Shown here piece by piece: positions 1-5,156 of a stretch of 5,340 nt of DNA. The DNA is from Candidatus Omnitrophota bacterium (lineage in GTDB: Bacteria > Omnitrophota > Gorgyraeia > Duberdicusellales > 4484-171). Positions within the stretch are counted from its first letter, which is position 1; the number at the start of each line of letters is the position of its first letter. The notes beneath the pieces are model-generated. The model made no database searches, was not told the DNA's origin, and saw only the letters and a list, made by a program, of their open reading frames with translations. Location: positions 1 through 5,340 of the forward strand of contig JAQVOZ010000115.1 in assembly GCA_028702365.1 (NCBI GenBank), written 5' to 3'. A program made the position numbers and the translations under genes.

Positions 1-335
1 TTGTTACAGATATCTTGAAAGATTTATTGATTAAAAGTGACAAGAGCGCGCCGTATAGCCTTGTATATGCAGTCGGGCCAATACCGATGATGCGTAAGGT
101 TGCCGAAACCACAAAGCCATTTAATGTAAAAACTCTTGTTTCCCTTAACGCTCTTATGGTTGATGCAACCGGCATGTGTGGGTGTTGCCGGGTAAGCGTT
201 GGAGGAAAGACTAAATTTAGCTGTGTTGACGGCCCCGAATTTGATGCTCACGAGGTCAATTGGGATGAGTTAATAAAAAGAAACAAGATATATTCCGACA
301 AAGAACAGCATATTTGTAAATTATTAATAAAATAA
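1..335 (+). CDS. nfnA: NfnA-like ferredoxin:NADP oxidoreductase small subunit, C-terminal part (5' end outside window)
   Basis: The frame is open to the left window edge, so the gene begins upstream; the TTG at 15 is an internal leucine codon, not a start. What remains is the end of the NAD-binding domain (YAVGPIPMMRKV, about 66-101) and the C-terminal [2Fe-2S] domain of the NfnA/SudB/PyrK-like family. Visible candidate cluster ligands are Asp (162-164), Cys (177-179), Cys (186-188) and Cys (222-224) in the motif DATGMCGCCR...SCVDGPEFD. An Asp plus three Cys is the ligand set known for NfnA and archaeal sulfide dehydrogenase, whereas PyrK uses four Cys. In this family the small subunit carries FAD and NAD(H) sites and works with NfnB, in the cytoplasm, in electron-bifurcating NADPH formation. 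The nfnB start follows after only 6 bp, which supports an operon. An archaeal-type sulfide dehydrogenase role cannot be separated from Nfn by sequence here. Confidence 0.88.
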   Translation, partial: VTDILKDLLIKSDKSAPYSLVYAVGPIPMMRKVAETTKPFNVKTLVSLNALMVDATGMCGCCRVSVGGKTKFSCVDGPEFDAHEVNWDELIKRNKIYSDKEQHICKLLIK

Positions 336-341
336 TTTTTT

Positions 342-1766
342 ATGATAAAAAAAGAACCTGTAAAAATTAAGGAAGTGGAAGCTTCTATCAGAGCTGGAAA
401 CTTCGATGAGGTTATTTTAGGCTATAACGAAGATGAAGCTTTGAACGAGGCGGCGCGATGCCTGCAGTGTAAAAATCCGCTTTGTATTTCAGGCTGTCCG
501 GTTGGAATAGACATAAAAACATTTATTTATAAAATTACCCGGAAAGATTACGCCGGAGCCTATAATACTATCAGAGAAAAAAATAATTTTCCTTCTATCT
601 GCGGAAGGGTGTGCCCTGCAGAATATCAATGTCGTAAAGCATGTGTTTTAAGCAAGAAAGGCTTGCCTTTTGCATCTGCTCAGGCAATAAACATTCATTT
701 TCTTGAGCGTTTTACGGGTGATTACGGAATGCTGCATCCAAGCCCATCTAAAGCTGCATGCAGCGGCCCTCAAATTAAAAAGGTAGCCATAGTCGGTTCC
801 GGGCCTGCTGGTCTTTGCTGCGCCGGAGAACTTGCGCGCGCAGGTATAAAAGTAATTGTGTACGAAGGTTTACATAAGTTAGGAGGAGTACTGCGTTACG
901 GAATACCTCCTTTCAGGCTGCCGAGAAATATTCTTGATTACGAGATAGATTCGCTTAAGAAAATGGGCGTTGAATTTATACCGAATTTTATTGTAGGCAG
1001 GAATAAAGATGTGGATGAATTGTTAAAAGAAGGCTTTTCCGCGGTATTTTTAGGTTTGGGTGCAGGCATACCGTCTTTCCTGGGTATTAAAGGGGAAAAC
1101 CTTTGCAATATTTATTCTGCCAATGAATTTTTAACCAGAGTAAATTTAATGTCCGCTTATAAATTTCCTAAAGCTCATACCCCGGTCAATATAGGCAAAA
1201 GCATGGTTATTATAGGCGGCGGCAATACCGCAATGGATGCGGCGCGATGCGCTCTGAGGTTGCAGAAAATGAACGGTATGAGCCCTAATACAACTATTCT
1301 TTACCGAAGAAGCGAGGTTGAACTACCGGCAAGGCGTCTTGAAATTGAACACGCCAAAGAAGAAGGCATAAAATTTAAACTTTTAGTTAAGCCGCAGGAA
1401 TTTGCGGGCGATGAAAAAGGTTTTGTTACGAAATTGCGTTGCTTACAATGTGAATTGGGCGAACCGGATAATTCCGGAAGAAGAAAACCCATAGAAATTC
1501 CCGGAAGCGATTTCGAAGTAGATTGTGATACGGCTGTGGTTGCCATAGGGTTAAATGCAAATGAAATATTGACTAAAGTAACCCCAGCGTTAAAAACAGA
1601 TAAGTACGGCGATGTTATTGTTGAGCAGGAAAGTATGGAAACATCAATAAAAAATGTTTTTGCCGGGGGTGATATTGTTGGTGGTGAAGGAACAGTTATA
1701 GAAGCGATGGGCATGGCTAAAAAGGCAGCCAAATCTATAATTGAAAAGTTATGCAATCAGCGTTAA
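342..1766 (+). CDS. nfnB: NfnB / GltA-like NADPH-dependent flavoprotein large subunit (glutamate synthase small-subunit family)
   Basis: This 474-residue protein is full length for the family. An N-terminal domain carries eight cysteines typical of two [4Fe-4S] clusters: C40, C43, C48, C52 (CLQCKNPLCISGC) and C87, C91, C97, C101 (CGRVCPAEYQCRKAC). Glu94 sits where NfnB proteins use a Glu cluster ligand. An FAD-binding Rossmann motif follows (VAIVGSGPAG, 148-157), then GGVLRYGIPPFRLP (181-194), the NADPH-binding motif VIIGGGNTAMDAAR (289-302) with YRRSEVELPA (321-330), and the C-terminal FAD motif FAGGDIVGGEGTVIEAMGMGK-like at 440-460. Databases often call this gltA, 'homotetrameric NADPH glutamate synthase', but the adjacent NfnA partner and the lack of a GltB-type large subunit in the window favour NADH-dependent reduced ferredoxin:NADP oxidoreductase. 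No Shine-Dalgarno is visible before the ATG, so translation is probably coupled to nfnA. True glutamate synthase or sulfide dehydrogenase activity remains possible. Confidence 0.9.
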   Translation: MIKKEPVKIKEVEASIRAGNFDEVILGYNEDEALNEAARCLQCKNPLCISGCPVGIDIKTFIYKITRKDYAGAYNTIREKNNFPSICGRVCPAEYQCRKACVLSKKGLPFASAQAINIHFLERFTGDYGMLHPSPSKAACSGPQIKKVAIVGSGPAGLCCAGELARAGIKVIVYEGLHKLGGVLRYGIPPFRLPRNILDYEIDSLKKMGVEFIPNFIVGRNKDVDELLKEGFSAVFLGLGAGIPSFLGIKGENLCNIYSANEFLTRVNLMSAYKFPKAHTPVNIGKSMVIIGGGNTAMDAARCALRLQKMNGMSPNTTILYRRSEVELPARRLEIEHAKEEGIKFKLLVKPQEFAGDEKGFVTKLRCLQCELGEPDNSGRRKPIEIPGSDFEVDCDTAVVAIGLNANEILTKVTPALKTDKYGDVIVEQESMETSIKNVFAGGDIVGGEGTVIEAMGMAKKAAKSIIEKLCNQR

Positions 1767-1790
1767 CTTTATTCAGTGTTAGAATAAAGT
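1766..1790 (+). other. AT-rich hairpin between nfnB and gdhA
   Basis: A perfect 9-bp inverted repeat (ACTTTATTC at 1766-1774 with GAATAAAGT at 1782-1790) closes a 7-nt loop directly after the nfnB stop codon. It lacks a following T-run and has only two G-C pairs, so it is unlikely to terminate well. It could be an mRNA-processing or 3'-end-stabilising hairpin separating nfnAB from gdhA expression. No convincing promoter was found in the 54-bp gap, so gdhA may be cotranscribed with nfnAB. Confidence 0.4.
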
Positions 1791-1808
1791 CATAAGACAG
1801 AGTTAGTC

Positions 1809-1816
1809 AAAGGAGG
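1809..1816 (+). promoter_or_regulatory. Strong Shine-Dalgarno of gdhA
   Basis: The sequence AAAGGAGG ends 4 nt before the ATG at 1821. It is a near-complete match to the anti-Shine-Dalgarno and fixes the gdhA start. It contrasts with nfnB, which has no visible site, and so suggests high translation of glutamate dehydrogenase. Confidence 0.85.
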
Positions 1817-1820
1817 ATAC

Positions 1821-3158
1821 ATGTCTAAGAAAGTTGATGATTTCATGAAGAAGGTAATTGAAAGAGACCCAGGACAGCCGGAATTCCATCAGGCGGTACG
1901 TGAAGTTGTTGAATCGGTTATGTCATACGTTGAGGCAAACCCAAAATATGAAAAAGCAAAAATACTCGAAAGAATGGTTGAGCCGGAAAGAGTAATAATG
2001 TTTCGGGTTCCCTGGCTTGATGATCGCGGCGAGTTTCAGGTAAACAGGGGCTTTCGTATACAAATGAATAGCGCCATAGGCCCGTATAAGGGCGGCATAC
2101 GTTTACATCCGAGTGTTAATTTGGGAATATTAAAATTTTTGGCCTTCGAACAGGTTTTTAAAAATAGCTTAACTACACTTCCTATGGGCGGAGCAAAAGG
2201 CGGCTCTGATTTCGACCCTAAAGGTAAATCCGATAATGAAGTAATGAAATTCTGCCAGAGTTTTATGACTGAACTTTTCCGGCATGTGGGCCCCGATACA
2301 GATGTTCCTGCCGGAGATATCGGAACAGGCGGGCGCGAAATAGGTTTTATGTATGGCCAATACAAGCGCCTGCGCAATGAGTTTACCGGCGTTTTAACCG
2401 GTAAAGGTTTACAGTGGGGCGGAAGCCTGGTTAGGCCGGAAGCAACCGGATATGGCTGCGTATATTTCGTGCAGGAGATGCTTAAAACAAAAGGCGAATC
2501 CTTGAAGGGGAAAGTTTGCGCGGTTTCCGGTTCGGGTAATGTTGCGCAATATACCGTTGAGAAATTACATCAGCTGGGCGCTAAGGTTGTAACGCTCTCT
2601 GATTCCAACGGTTTTATCTACGATAAAGACGGCATTGACGAAAAAGAGCTGAAATGCTTGATGAACCTTAAAAATGAACGCCGCGGCCGCATCAAAGAAT
2701 GCGCGAAAGAGTTTAGCTGCAAATATTTCGAAAACGAAAGGCCGTGGAGTATTAAATGTGATATCGCATTTCCTTCTGCCACGCAAAATGAAATAGATGA
2801 AACTGACGCAAAAACACTGGTTAAAAATGGTTGTATGGCAATCGGAGAAGGCGCAAATATGCCGTCCACTCCGAAGGCAATTAAAGTATTTCAAAAAGCT
2901 AAAATTCTCTATGCACCCGGCAAAGCTTCTAATGCGGGAGGGGTGGCAACTTCCGGTTTGGAGATGTCGCAAAACAGCATGAGGCTTTCCTGGAGCAGGG
3001 AAGAGGTTGATAGCAAATTGCACAGTATTATGATTGCTATTCATGAGCAATGCGTAAAGTATGGCAAGGAAGGCAAGTACGTTGACTACGTAAAAGGAGC
3101 TAATGTGGCAGGGTTCGTTAAGGTGGCTGATGCCATGCTTGCCCAGGGGCTTGTGTAA
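1821..3158 (+). CDS. gdhA: NADP-type glutamate dehydrogenase (hexameric, small-subunit class)
   Basis: GdhA reversibly aminates 2-oxoglutarate with ammonium and NAD(P)H to give L-glutamate in the cytoplasm. The 445 residues match the usual ~445-450 of the bacterial hexameric class (E. coli GdhA is 447). The N-terminal substrate domain has GPYKGGIRLHPSVN (87-100, K90), the FLAFEQVFKNSLTTLPMGGAKGG block (106-128) with active-site Lys126, and PAGDIGTGGREIG (163-175) with catalytic Asp166. The nucleotide domain has the Rossmann turn SGSGNVAQ (236-243) followed by TLSDSNG (258-264). A Ser-Asp at the end of the second beta strand is usual in NADP-preferring E. coli-type enzymes, so NADPH use is inferred. 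The C-terminal part has GEGANMPST (342-350) and APGKASNAGGVATSGLEMSQN (365-385). It lies downstream of nfnAB, a plausible NADPH source, and is followed by an intrinsic terminator. The start is fixed by AAAGGAGG. No damaged motif is seen. Confidence 0.97.
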   Translation: MSKKVDDFMKKVIERDPGQPEFHQAVREVVESVMSYVEANPKYEKAKILERMVEPERVIMFRVPWLDDRGEFQVNRGFRIQMNSAIGPYKGGIRLHPSVNLGILKFLAFEQVFKNSLTTLPMGGAKGGSDFDPKGKSDNEVMKFCQSFMTELFRHVGPDTDVPAGDIGTGGREIGFMYGQYKRLRNEFTGVLTGKGLQWGGSLVRPEATGYGCVYFVQEMLKTKGESLKGKVCAVSGSGNVAQYTVEKLHQLGAKVVTLSDSNGFIYDKDGIDEKELKCLMNLKNERRGRIKECAKEFSCKYFENERPWSIKCDIAFPSATQNEIDETDAKTLVKNGCMAIGEGANMPSTPKAIKVFQKAKILYAPGKASNAGGVATSGLEMSQNSMRLSWSREEVDSKLHSIMIAIHEQCVKYGKEGKYVDYVKGANVAGFVKVADAMLAQGLV

Positions 3159-3178
3159 TTAATAACCTAGCAAATAGC

Positions 3179-3216
3179 ATACGGGAGAAAGGTAAAACTT
3201 TCCCCCGTATTTTTTT
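3179..3216 (+). terminator. Intrinsic terminator after gdhA
   Basis: Beginning 20 bp after the gdhA stop, ATACGGG (3179-3185) pairs with CCCGTAT (3204-3210). After one A-C mismatch the stem continues as GAAAG (3187-3191) with CTTTC (3198-3202), closing a 6-nt loop. A run of seven T (3210-3216) follows at once. This is a classic rho-independent terminator and should end the nfnAB-gdhA transcript. Confidence 0.9.
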
Positions 3217-3219
3217 GCC

Positions 3220-3248
3220 TTGACAAACAAAAAATAATATGTTATTTT
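3220..3248 (+). promoter_or_regulatory. Sigma70-type promoter for the short RNA / pyrG leader
   Basis: A perfect -35 box TTGACA (3220-3225) is followed by a 17-nt spacer and TATTTT (3243-3248, 4 of 6 consensus bases). An extended -10 TG lies at 3240-3241. The spacer is very A/T-rich. The predicted start is near 3255. It sits 3 bp after the T-run of the gdhA terminator, as expected for a new transcription unit. The alternative -10 TAAAAT (3249-3254) would need a 23-nt spacer and is less likely. Confidence 0.7.
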
Positions 3249-3254
3249 TAAAAT

Positions 3255-3321
3255 GATTTGGGCACAACGTATGTGCTCAAAGTTTAGGAAACAGAGGCGT
3301 TTTTAAGAAACGCCTTTTTTT
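3255..3321 (+). ncRNA. Candidate ~67-nt structured RNA or terminated leader
   Basis: Downstream of the promoter, TTTGGGCACA (3257-3266) pairs with TGTGCTCAAA (3272-3281) in a 10-bp stem with one G-U pair and a 5-nt ACGTA loop. A small GTTT/AAAC hairpin (3282-3292, loop AGG) follows, and then a strong terminator hairpin. No open reading frame with a start and ribosome site fits in it. The arrangement suggests either an independent small RNA or a 5' leader in which transcription towards pyrG is attenuated. I do not recognise it as any known riboswitch class. Function is unknown, and expression is inferred from the promoter and terminator alone. Confidence 0.45.
3295..3321 (+). terminator. Intrinsic terminator of the short RNA / pyrG leader attenuator
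   Basis: AGGCGTTT (3295-3302) pairs perfectly with AAACGCCT (3308-3315) around a 5-nt TTAAG loop, followed by seven T (3315-3321) and further T-rich sequence. It lies about 230 bp before the pyrG start. It therefore either ends a separate small RNA or works as an attenuator for pyrG. The pyrG promoter would have to lie downstream if termination here is efficient, and no good one was seen. Confidence 0.85.
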
Positions 3322-3365
3322 ATTTTAGGTTCCCTAATATTTTCAAAGTTAGAATACCGGATAAC

Positions 3366-3406
3366 GGCGTCCTTTAGTGGCATTGTTAAGGACAGAGGCG
3401 TCCTTT
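3366..3406 (+). repeat. Direct repeat of GGCGTCCTTT
   Basis: The 10-mer GGCGTCCTTT occurs exactly at 3366-3375 and 3397-3406, a 31-bp period. The second copy lies inside the left arm of the long inverted repeat. Eight bases of the first copy (GGCGTCCT) are also complementary to AGGACGCC in the right arm (3433-3440), so alternative pairing of the RNA is possible. Confidence 0.7.
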
Positions 3407-3446
3407 CTACGTAAAGTTACAAGGCGGTAGAGAGGACGCCTCTGTC
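3391..3446. repeat. Long inverted repeat (20-bp stem) upstream of pyrG
   Basis: The arm at 3391-3410 (GACAGAGGCGTCC followed by TTTCTAC) pairs with 3427-3446 over 20 positions, 19 Watson-Crick and one G-U in the + strand RNA, around a 16-nt loop. It is followed by TATTTTATA, a weak T-rich tail, so it might act as a terminator or attenuator. It could equally be a mobile palindromic unit or a protein-binding site. It shares the 10-mer ACAGAGGCGT with the upstream terminator region (3291-3300). No target-site duplication was identified. Confidence 0.8.
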
Positions 3447-3460
3447 TATTTTATAAGACA

Positions 3461-3481
3461 ACAGAGGACAGAGCACAGAGG
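3461..3481 (+). repeat. Three tandem 7-bp repeats (ACAGAGG type)
   Basis: The units ACAGAGG, ACAGAGC and ACAGAGG run head to tail, followed by a partial AGG. The same 7-mer also occurs at 3291-3297 and 3392-3398 and inverted at 3439-3445. The array is purine-rich and lies in the non-coding leader of pyrG. Confidence 0.75.
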
Positions 3482-3497
3482 AGGAATAAAATTCTTT

Positions 3498-3525
3498 CTG
3501 TTATCTGTACTCAGTATTCTGTACT
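3498..3525 (+). repeat. Degenerate 7-bp tandem array (CTGTACT type)
   Basis: Four consecutive heptads read CTGTTAT, CTGTACT, CAGTATT and CTGTACT, so the 9-mer TCTGTACTC recurs exactly 14 bp apart (3504-3512 and 3518-3526). CTGT is the complement of the ACAG that begins the units of the array at 3461-3481. The two arrays could therefore be diverged, oppositely oriented copies of one heptad family. The evidence is periodicity only. Confidence 0.6.
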
Positions 3526-3531
3526 CTTTCC

Positions 3532-3545
3532 GAGCGAAGCGAGGA
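3532..3545 (+). promoter_or_regulatory. pyrG ribosome-binding region with mirror symmetry
   Basis: The Shine-Dalgarno GAGGA (3541-3545) ends 4 nt before the ATG at 3550 and supports that start. It overlaps an exact mirror repeat, GAGCGA|AGCGAG (3532-3543), which also reads as two tandem AGCGA units (3533-3542). Confidence 0.7.
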
Positions 3546-3549
3546 AAAT

Positions 3550-5154
3550 ATGTCAAAATACATTTTTGTTACCGGTGGAGTAGTATCAAGCTTAGGCAAA
3601 GGCATTACTGCCTCTTCCATAGGAAAGTTATTGGAATCAAAGGGGCTAACAGTTACTCTTATTAAGTGCGACCCCTATATCAACGTTGACCCCGGAACAA
3701 TGAATCCTTATCAGCATGGCGAGGTATACGTAACTGACGACGGCGCAGAGACAGATTTAGACTTGGGCCATTATGAGCGTTTTACAAACGCTAAAATGAC
3801 CAAAGATAATAATATTACTACCGGAAAAATCTACTATTCGGTTATTACCAAAGAAAGAAAAGGTGATTATCTTGGTAAAACCGTTCAGATTATCCCGCAT
3901 ATTACCGACGAAATAAAACATCATATAAAGAAAGTAGCACTCAATCAGAAGGTTGACGTCGTACTCGTTGAAATCGGCGGCACAGTCGGCGATATAGAGA
4001 GTTTGCCATTTTTGGAAGCAATAAGACAGTTACGTTTGGAGTTGGGCCATGATTATGCAATCAATATCCATGTTACCCTTGTGCCTTACATAAAATCAGC
4101 CGGAGAGATTAAAACTAAGCCAACCCAGCATAGCGTTGCGGCACTTAGGCAAATAGGAATTATGCCTGACATAATTGTTTGCAGGACGGAAAAAGCGCTC
4201 ACCAAAGATGCAAAGGAAAAGATAGCGCTTTTTTGTAATGTCGATGCAGGCTGTGTCATCAATGCGGTTGATGCGAAAACGATTTACGAAGTCCCGGTTA
4301 GTTTTAAAAAAGAAGGGTTGGATTCACTCTTAGCCAGGCTGCTTAACATTAAACATCCAGATGGAAATTTGAGCGATTGGGAGCGCAATGTTCTAAAAAG
4401 AATAAAATCGCCTTCGCATACCGTAGAAATTGCCGTGGTTGGAAAATATATCGCGCTTCAGGATGCTTATAAATCAATATACGAAGCGCTTATCCACGGC
4501 GCCCTGGCTAATGATACAAAATTAGTGCTCAAAAGAATAGATTCGGAAGATATCGAAAAATACGGAGTTGAGAAATATTTAAAAGGTGTTAAAGGGATTT
4601 TAGTTCCGGGCGGTTTTGGCAATCGTGGCATTGAGGGAAAAATTGCTGCCAGCAAATTCGCGCGGGAAAATAATATCCCATATCTAGGCATATGTCTTGG
4701 CATGCAGATAGCGGTTATTGAATTTGCCAGGAACGTGTGCGGATTCAAAAATGCTAATTCAACAGAGTTCAATAAAGATACAAAATATCCGATAGTAAGT
4801 TTACTGGAAGAGCAGAAAAAAATCCAGGAGAAAGGCGCTACAATGCGTTTGGGAGCTTATGAGTGCCGTTTAAAAAGAGGCACAAAAGCTTATGATGCCT
4901 ATAGGAAGGAAAAAATATCCGAGCGGCACCGGCATAGATATGAATTTAACAATAATTATCGCGAAGCAATGCAAAAGAAGGGAATGGTCTTTTCGGGAAT
5001 TTACCATAAAAAAGACCTGGTTGAAATAGTAGAGCTAACTATGCATCCCTGGTTTGTTGCCTGCCAATTTCATCCGGAATTTCAATCGAGGCCGGAGAAC
5101 CCCCACCCGCTATTTAAGAACTTCATTAAAGCTGCCCTTTCACTATCTAAGTAG
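3550..5154 (+). CDS. pyrG: CTP synthase (glutamine-hydrolysing)
   Basis: PyrG makes CTP from UTP and ATP using glutamine amide or ammonia, the last step of de novo cytidine nucleotide synthesis. The 534 residues fit the family (E. coli 545). The N-terminal synthase domain (about 1-267) opens with KYIFVTGGVVSSLGKGITASS, whose P-loop Lys is K17. It continues with KCDPYINVDPGTMNPYQHGEVYVTDDGAETDLDLGHYERF (39-78), including Asp71, and EIGGTVGDIES (141-151), where Glu141 is the second expected Mg ligand. KTKPTQHSV (188-196) is the nucleotide/UTP contact region. The C-terminal class I glutamine amidotransferase domain has LVPGGFGNRG (351-360), nucleophile Cys382 in GICLGMQ, and His508/Glu510 in QFHPEF, so the triad is complete. 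No other in-frame start exists before 3550 back to the stop at 3487. The structured region upstream may control it. It converges on glnA, whose product supplies its glutamine substrate. Confidence 0.98.
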   Translation: MSKYIFVTGGVVSSLGKGITASSIGKLLESKGLTVTLIKCDPYINVDPGTMNPYQHGEVYVTDDGAETDLDLGHYERFTNAKMTKDNNITTGKIYYSVITKERKGDYLGKTVQIIPHITDEIKHHIKKVALNQKVDVVLVEIGGTVGDIESLPFLEAIRQLRLELGHDYAINIHVTLVPYIKSAGEIKTKPTQHSVAALRQIGIMPDIIVCRTEKALTKDAKEKIALFCNVDAGCVINAVDAKTIYEVPVSFKKEGLDSLLARLLNIKHPDGNLSDWERNVLKRIKSPSHTVEIAVVGKYIALQDAYKSIYEALIHGALANDTKLVLKRIDSEDIEKYGVEKYLKGVKGILVPGGFGNRGIEGKIAASKFARENNIPYLGICLGMQIAVIEFARNVCGFKNANSTEFNKDTKYPIVSLLEEQKKIQEKGATMRLGAYECRLKRGTKAYDAYRKEKISERHRHRYEFNNNYREAMQKKGMVFSGIYHKKDLVEIVELTMHPWFVACQFHPEFQSRPENPHPLFKNFIKAALSLSK

Positions 5155-5156
5155 CC

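Larger units (their letters stand above)
3322..3549 (+). other. Gene-free pyrG upstream region with repeats
   Basis: No credible coding sequence occurs here. The frame of pyrG is closed upstream by TAA at 3487-3489, with no ATG, GTG or TTG between it and 3550. The region holds direct 10-mers, a long inverted repeat and two heptad-like arrays, listed separately. A TAGAAT at 3350-3355 resembles a -10 box but has no matching -35. A Shine-Dalgarno-like AGGAGG at 3479-3484 has no start codon at a usable distance. It is probably the pyrG 5' untranslated region or a repetitive intergenic element. Confidence 0.6.

Noticed and set aside
450..1250. Exact 12-mer GCGGCGCGATGC at 450-461 and 1239-1250
   Set aside because: Both copies encode Ala-Ala-Arg-Cys in conserved NfnB motifs, so they arise by coding coincidence rather than as a repeat element.
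1301..1756. 151-codon open frame on the - strand inside nfnB
   Set aside because: It is antisense to strongly conserved coding sequence, shows no recognisable domain and has no ribosome site; it is a shadow frame.
1741..1769. Promoter for gdhA (TTGAAA at 1741, TAACTT at 1764)
   Set aside because: The -10 matches only 3 of 6 bases and the site overlaps the nfnB end; it is too weak to call.
2565..3050. 161-codon open frame on the - strand inside gdhA
   Set aside because: It lies opposite conserved GdhA motifs, is compositionally odd and matches no recognised family; it is a shadow frame.
3255..3321. CTP-sensing attenuation of pyrG by reiterative G addition, as in Bacillus subtilis, prompted by GGGC at 3260-3263 and a downstream terminator
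   Set aside because: The best promoter puts the start near 3255, not at the G run, and the terminator's 5' arm (AGGCGTTT) is not the C/U-rich target that added G residues would pair with. Start-site mapping at 3260-3262 would reopen the idea.
3350..3355. TAGAAT as the -10 box of a separate pyrG promoter
   Set aside because: No -35-like hexamer is present 16-18 bp upstream, so one hexamer alone is weak evidence in AT-rich sequence.
3479..3484. AGGAGG as a ribosome site for a leader peptide or an upstream pyrG start
   Set aside because: No ATG, GTG or TTG occurs at usable spacing, and the pyrG frame contains no earlier start after the stop at 3487-3489.
3291..3526. CRISPR array
   Set aside because: The repeats are 7-10 bp with no regular 25-40-bp repeats and spacers, and no cas gene is in the window.
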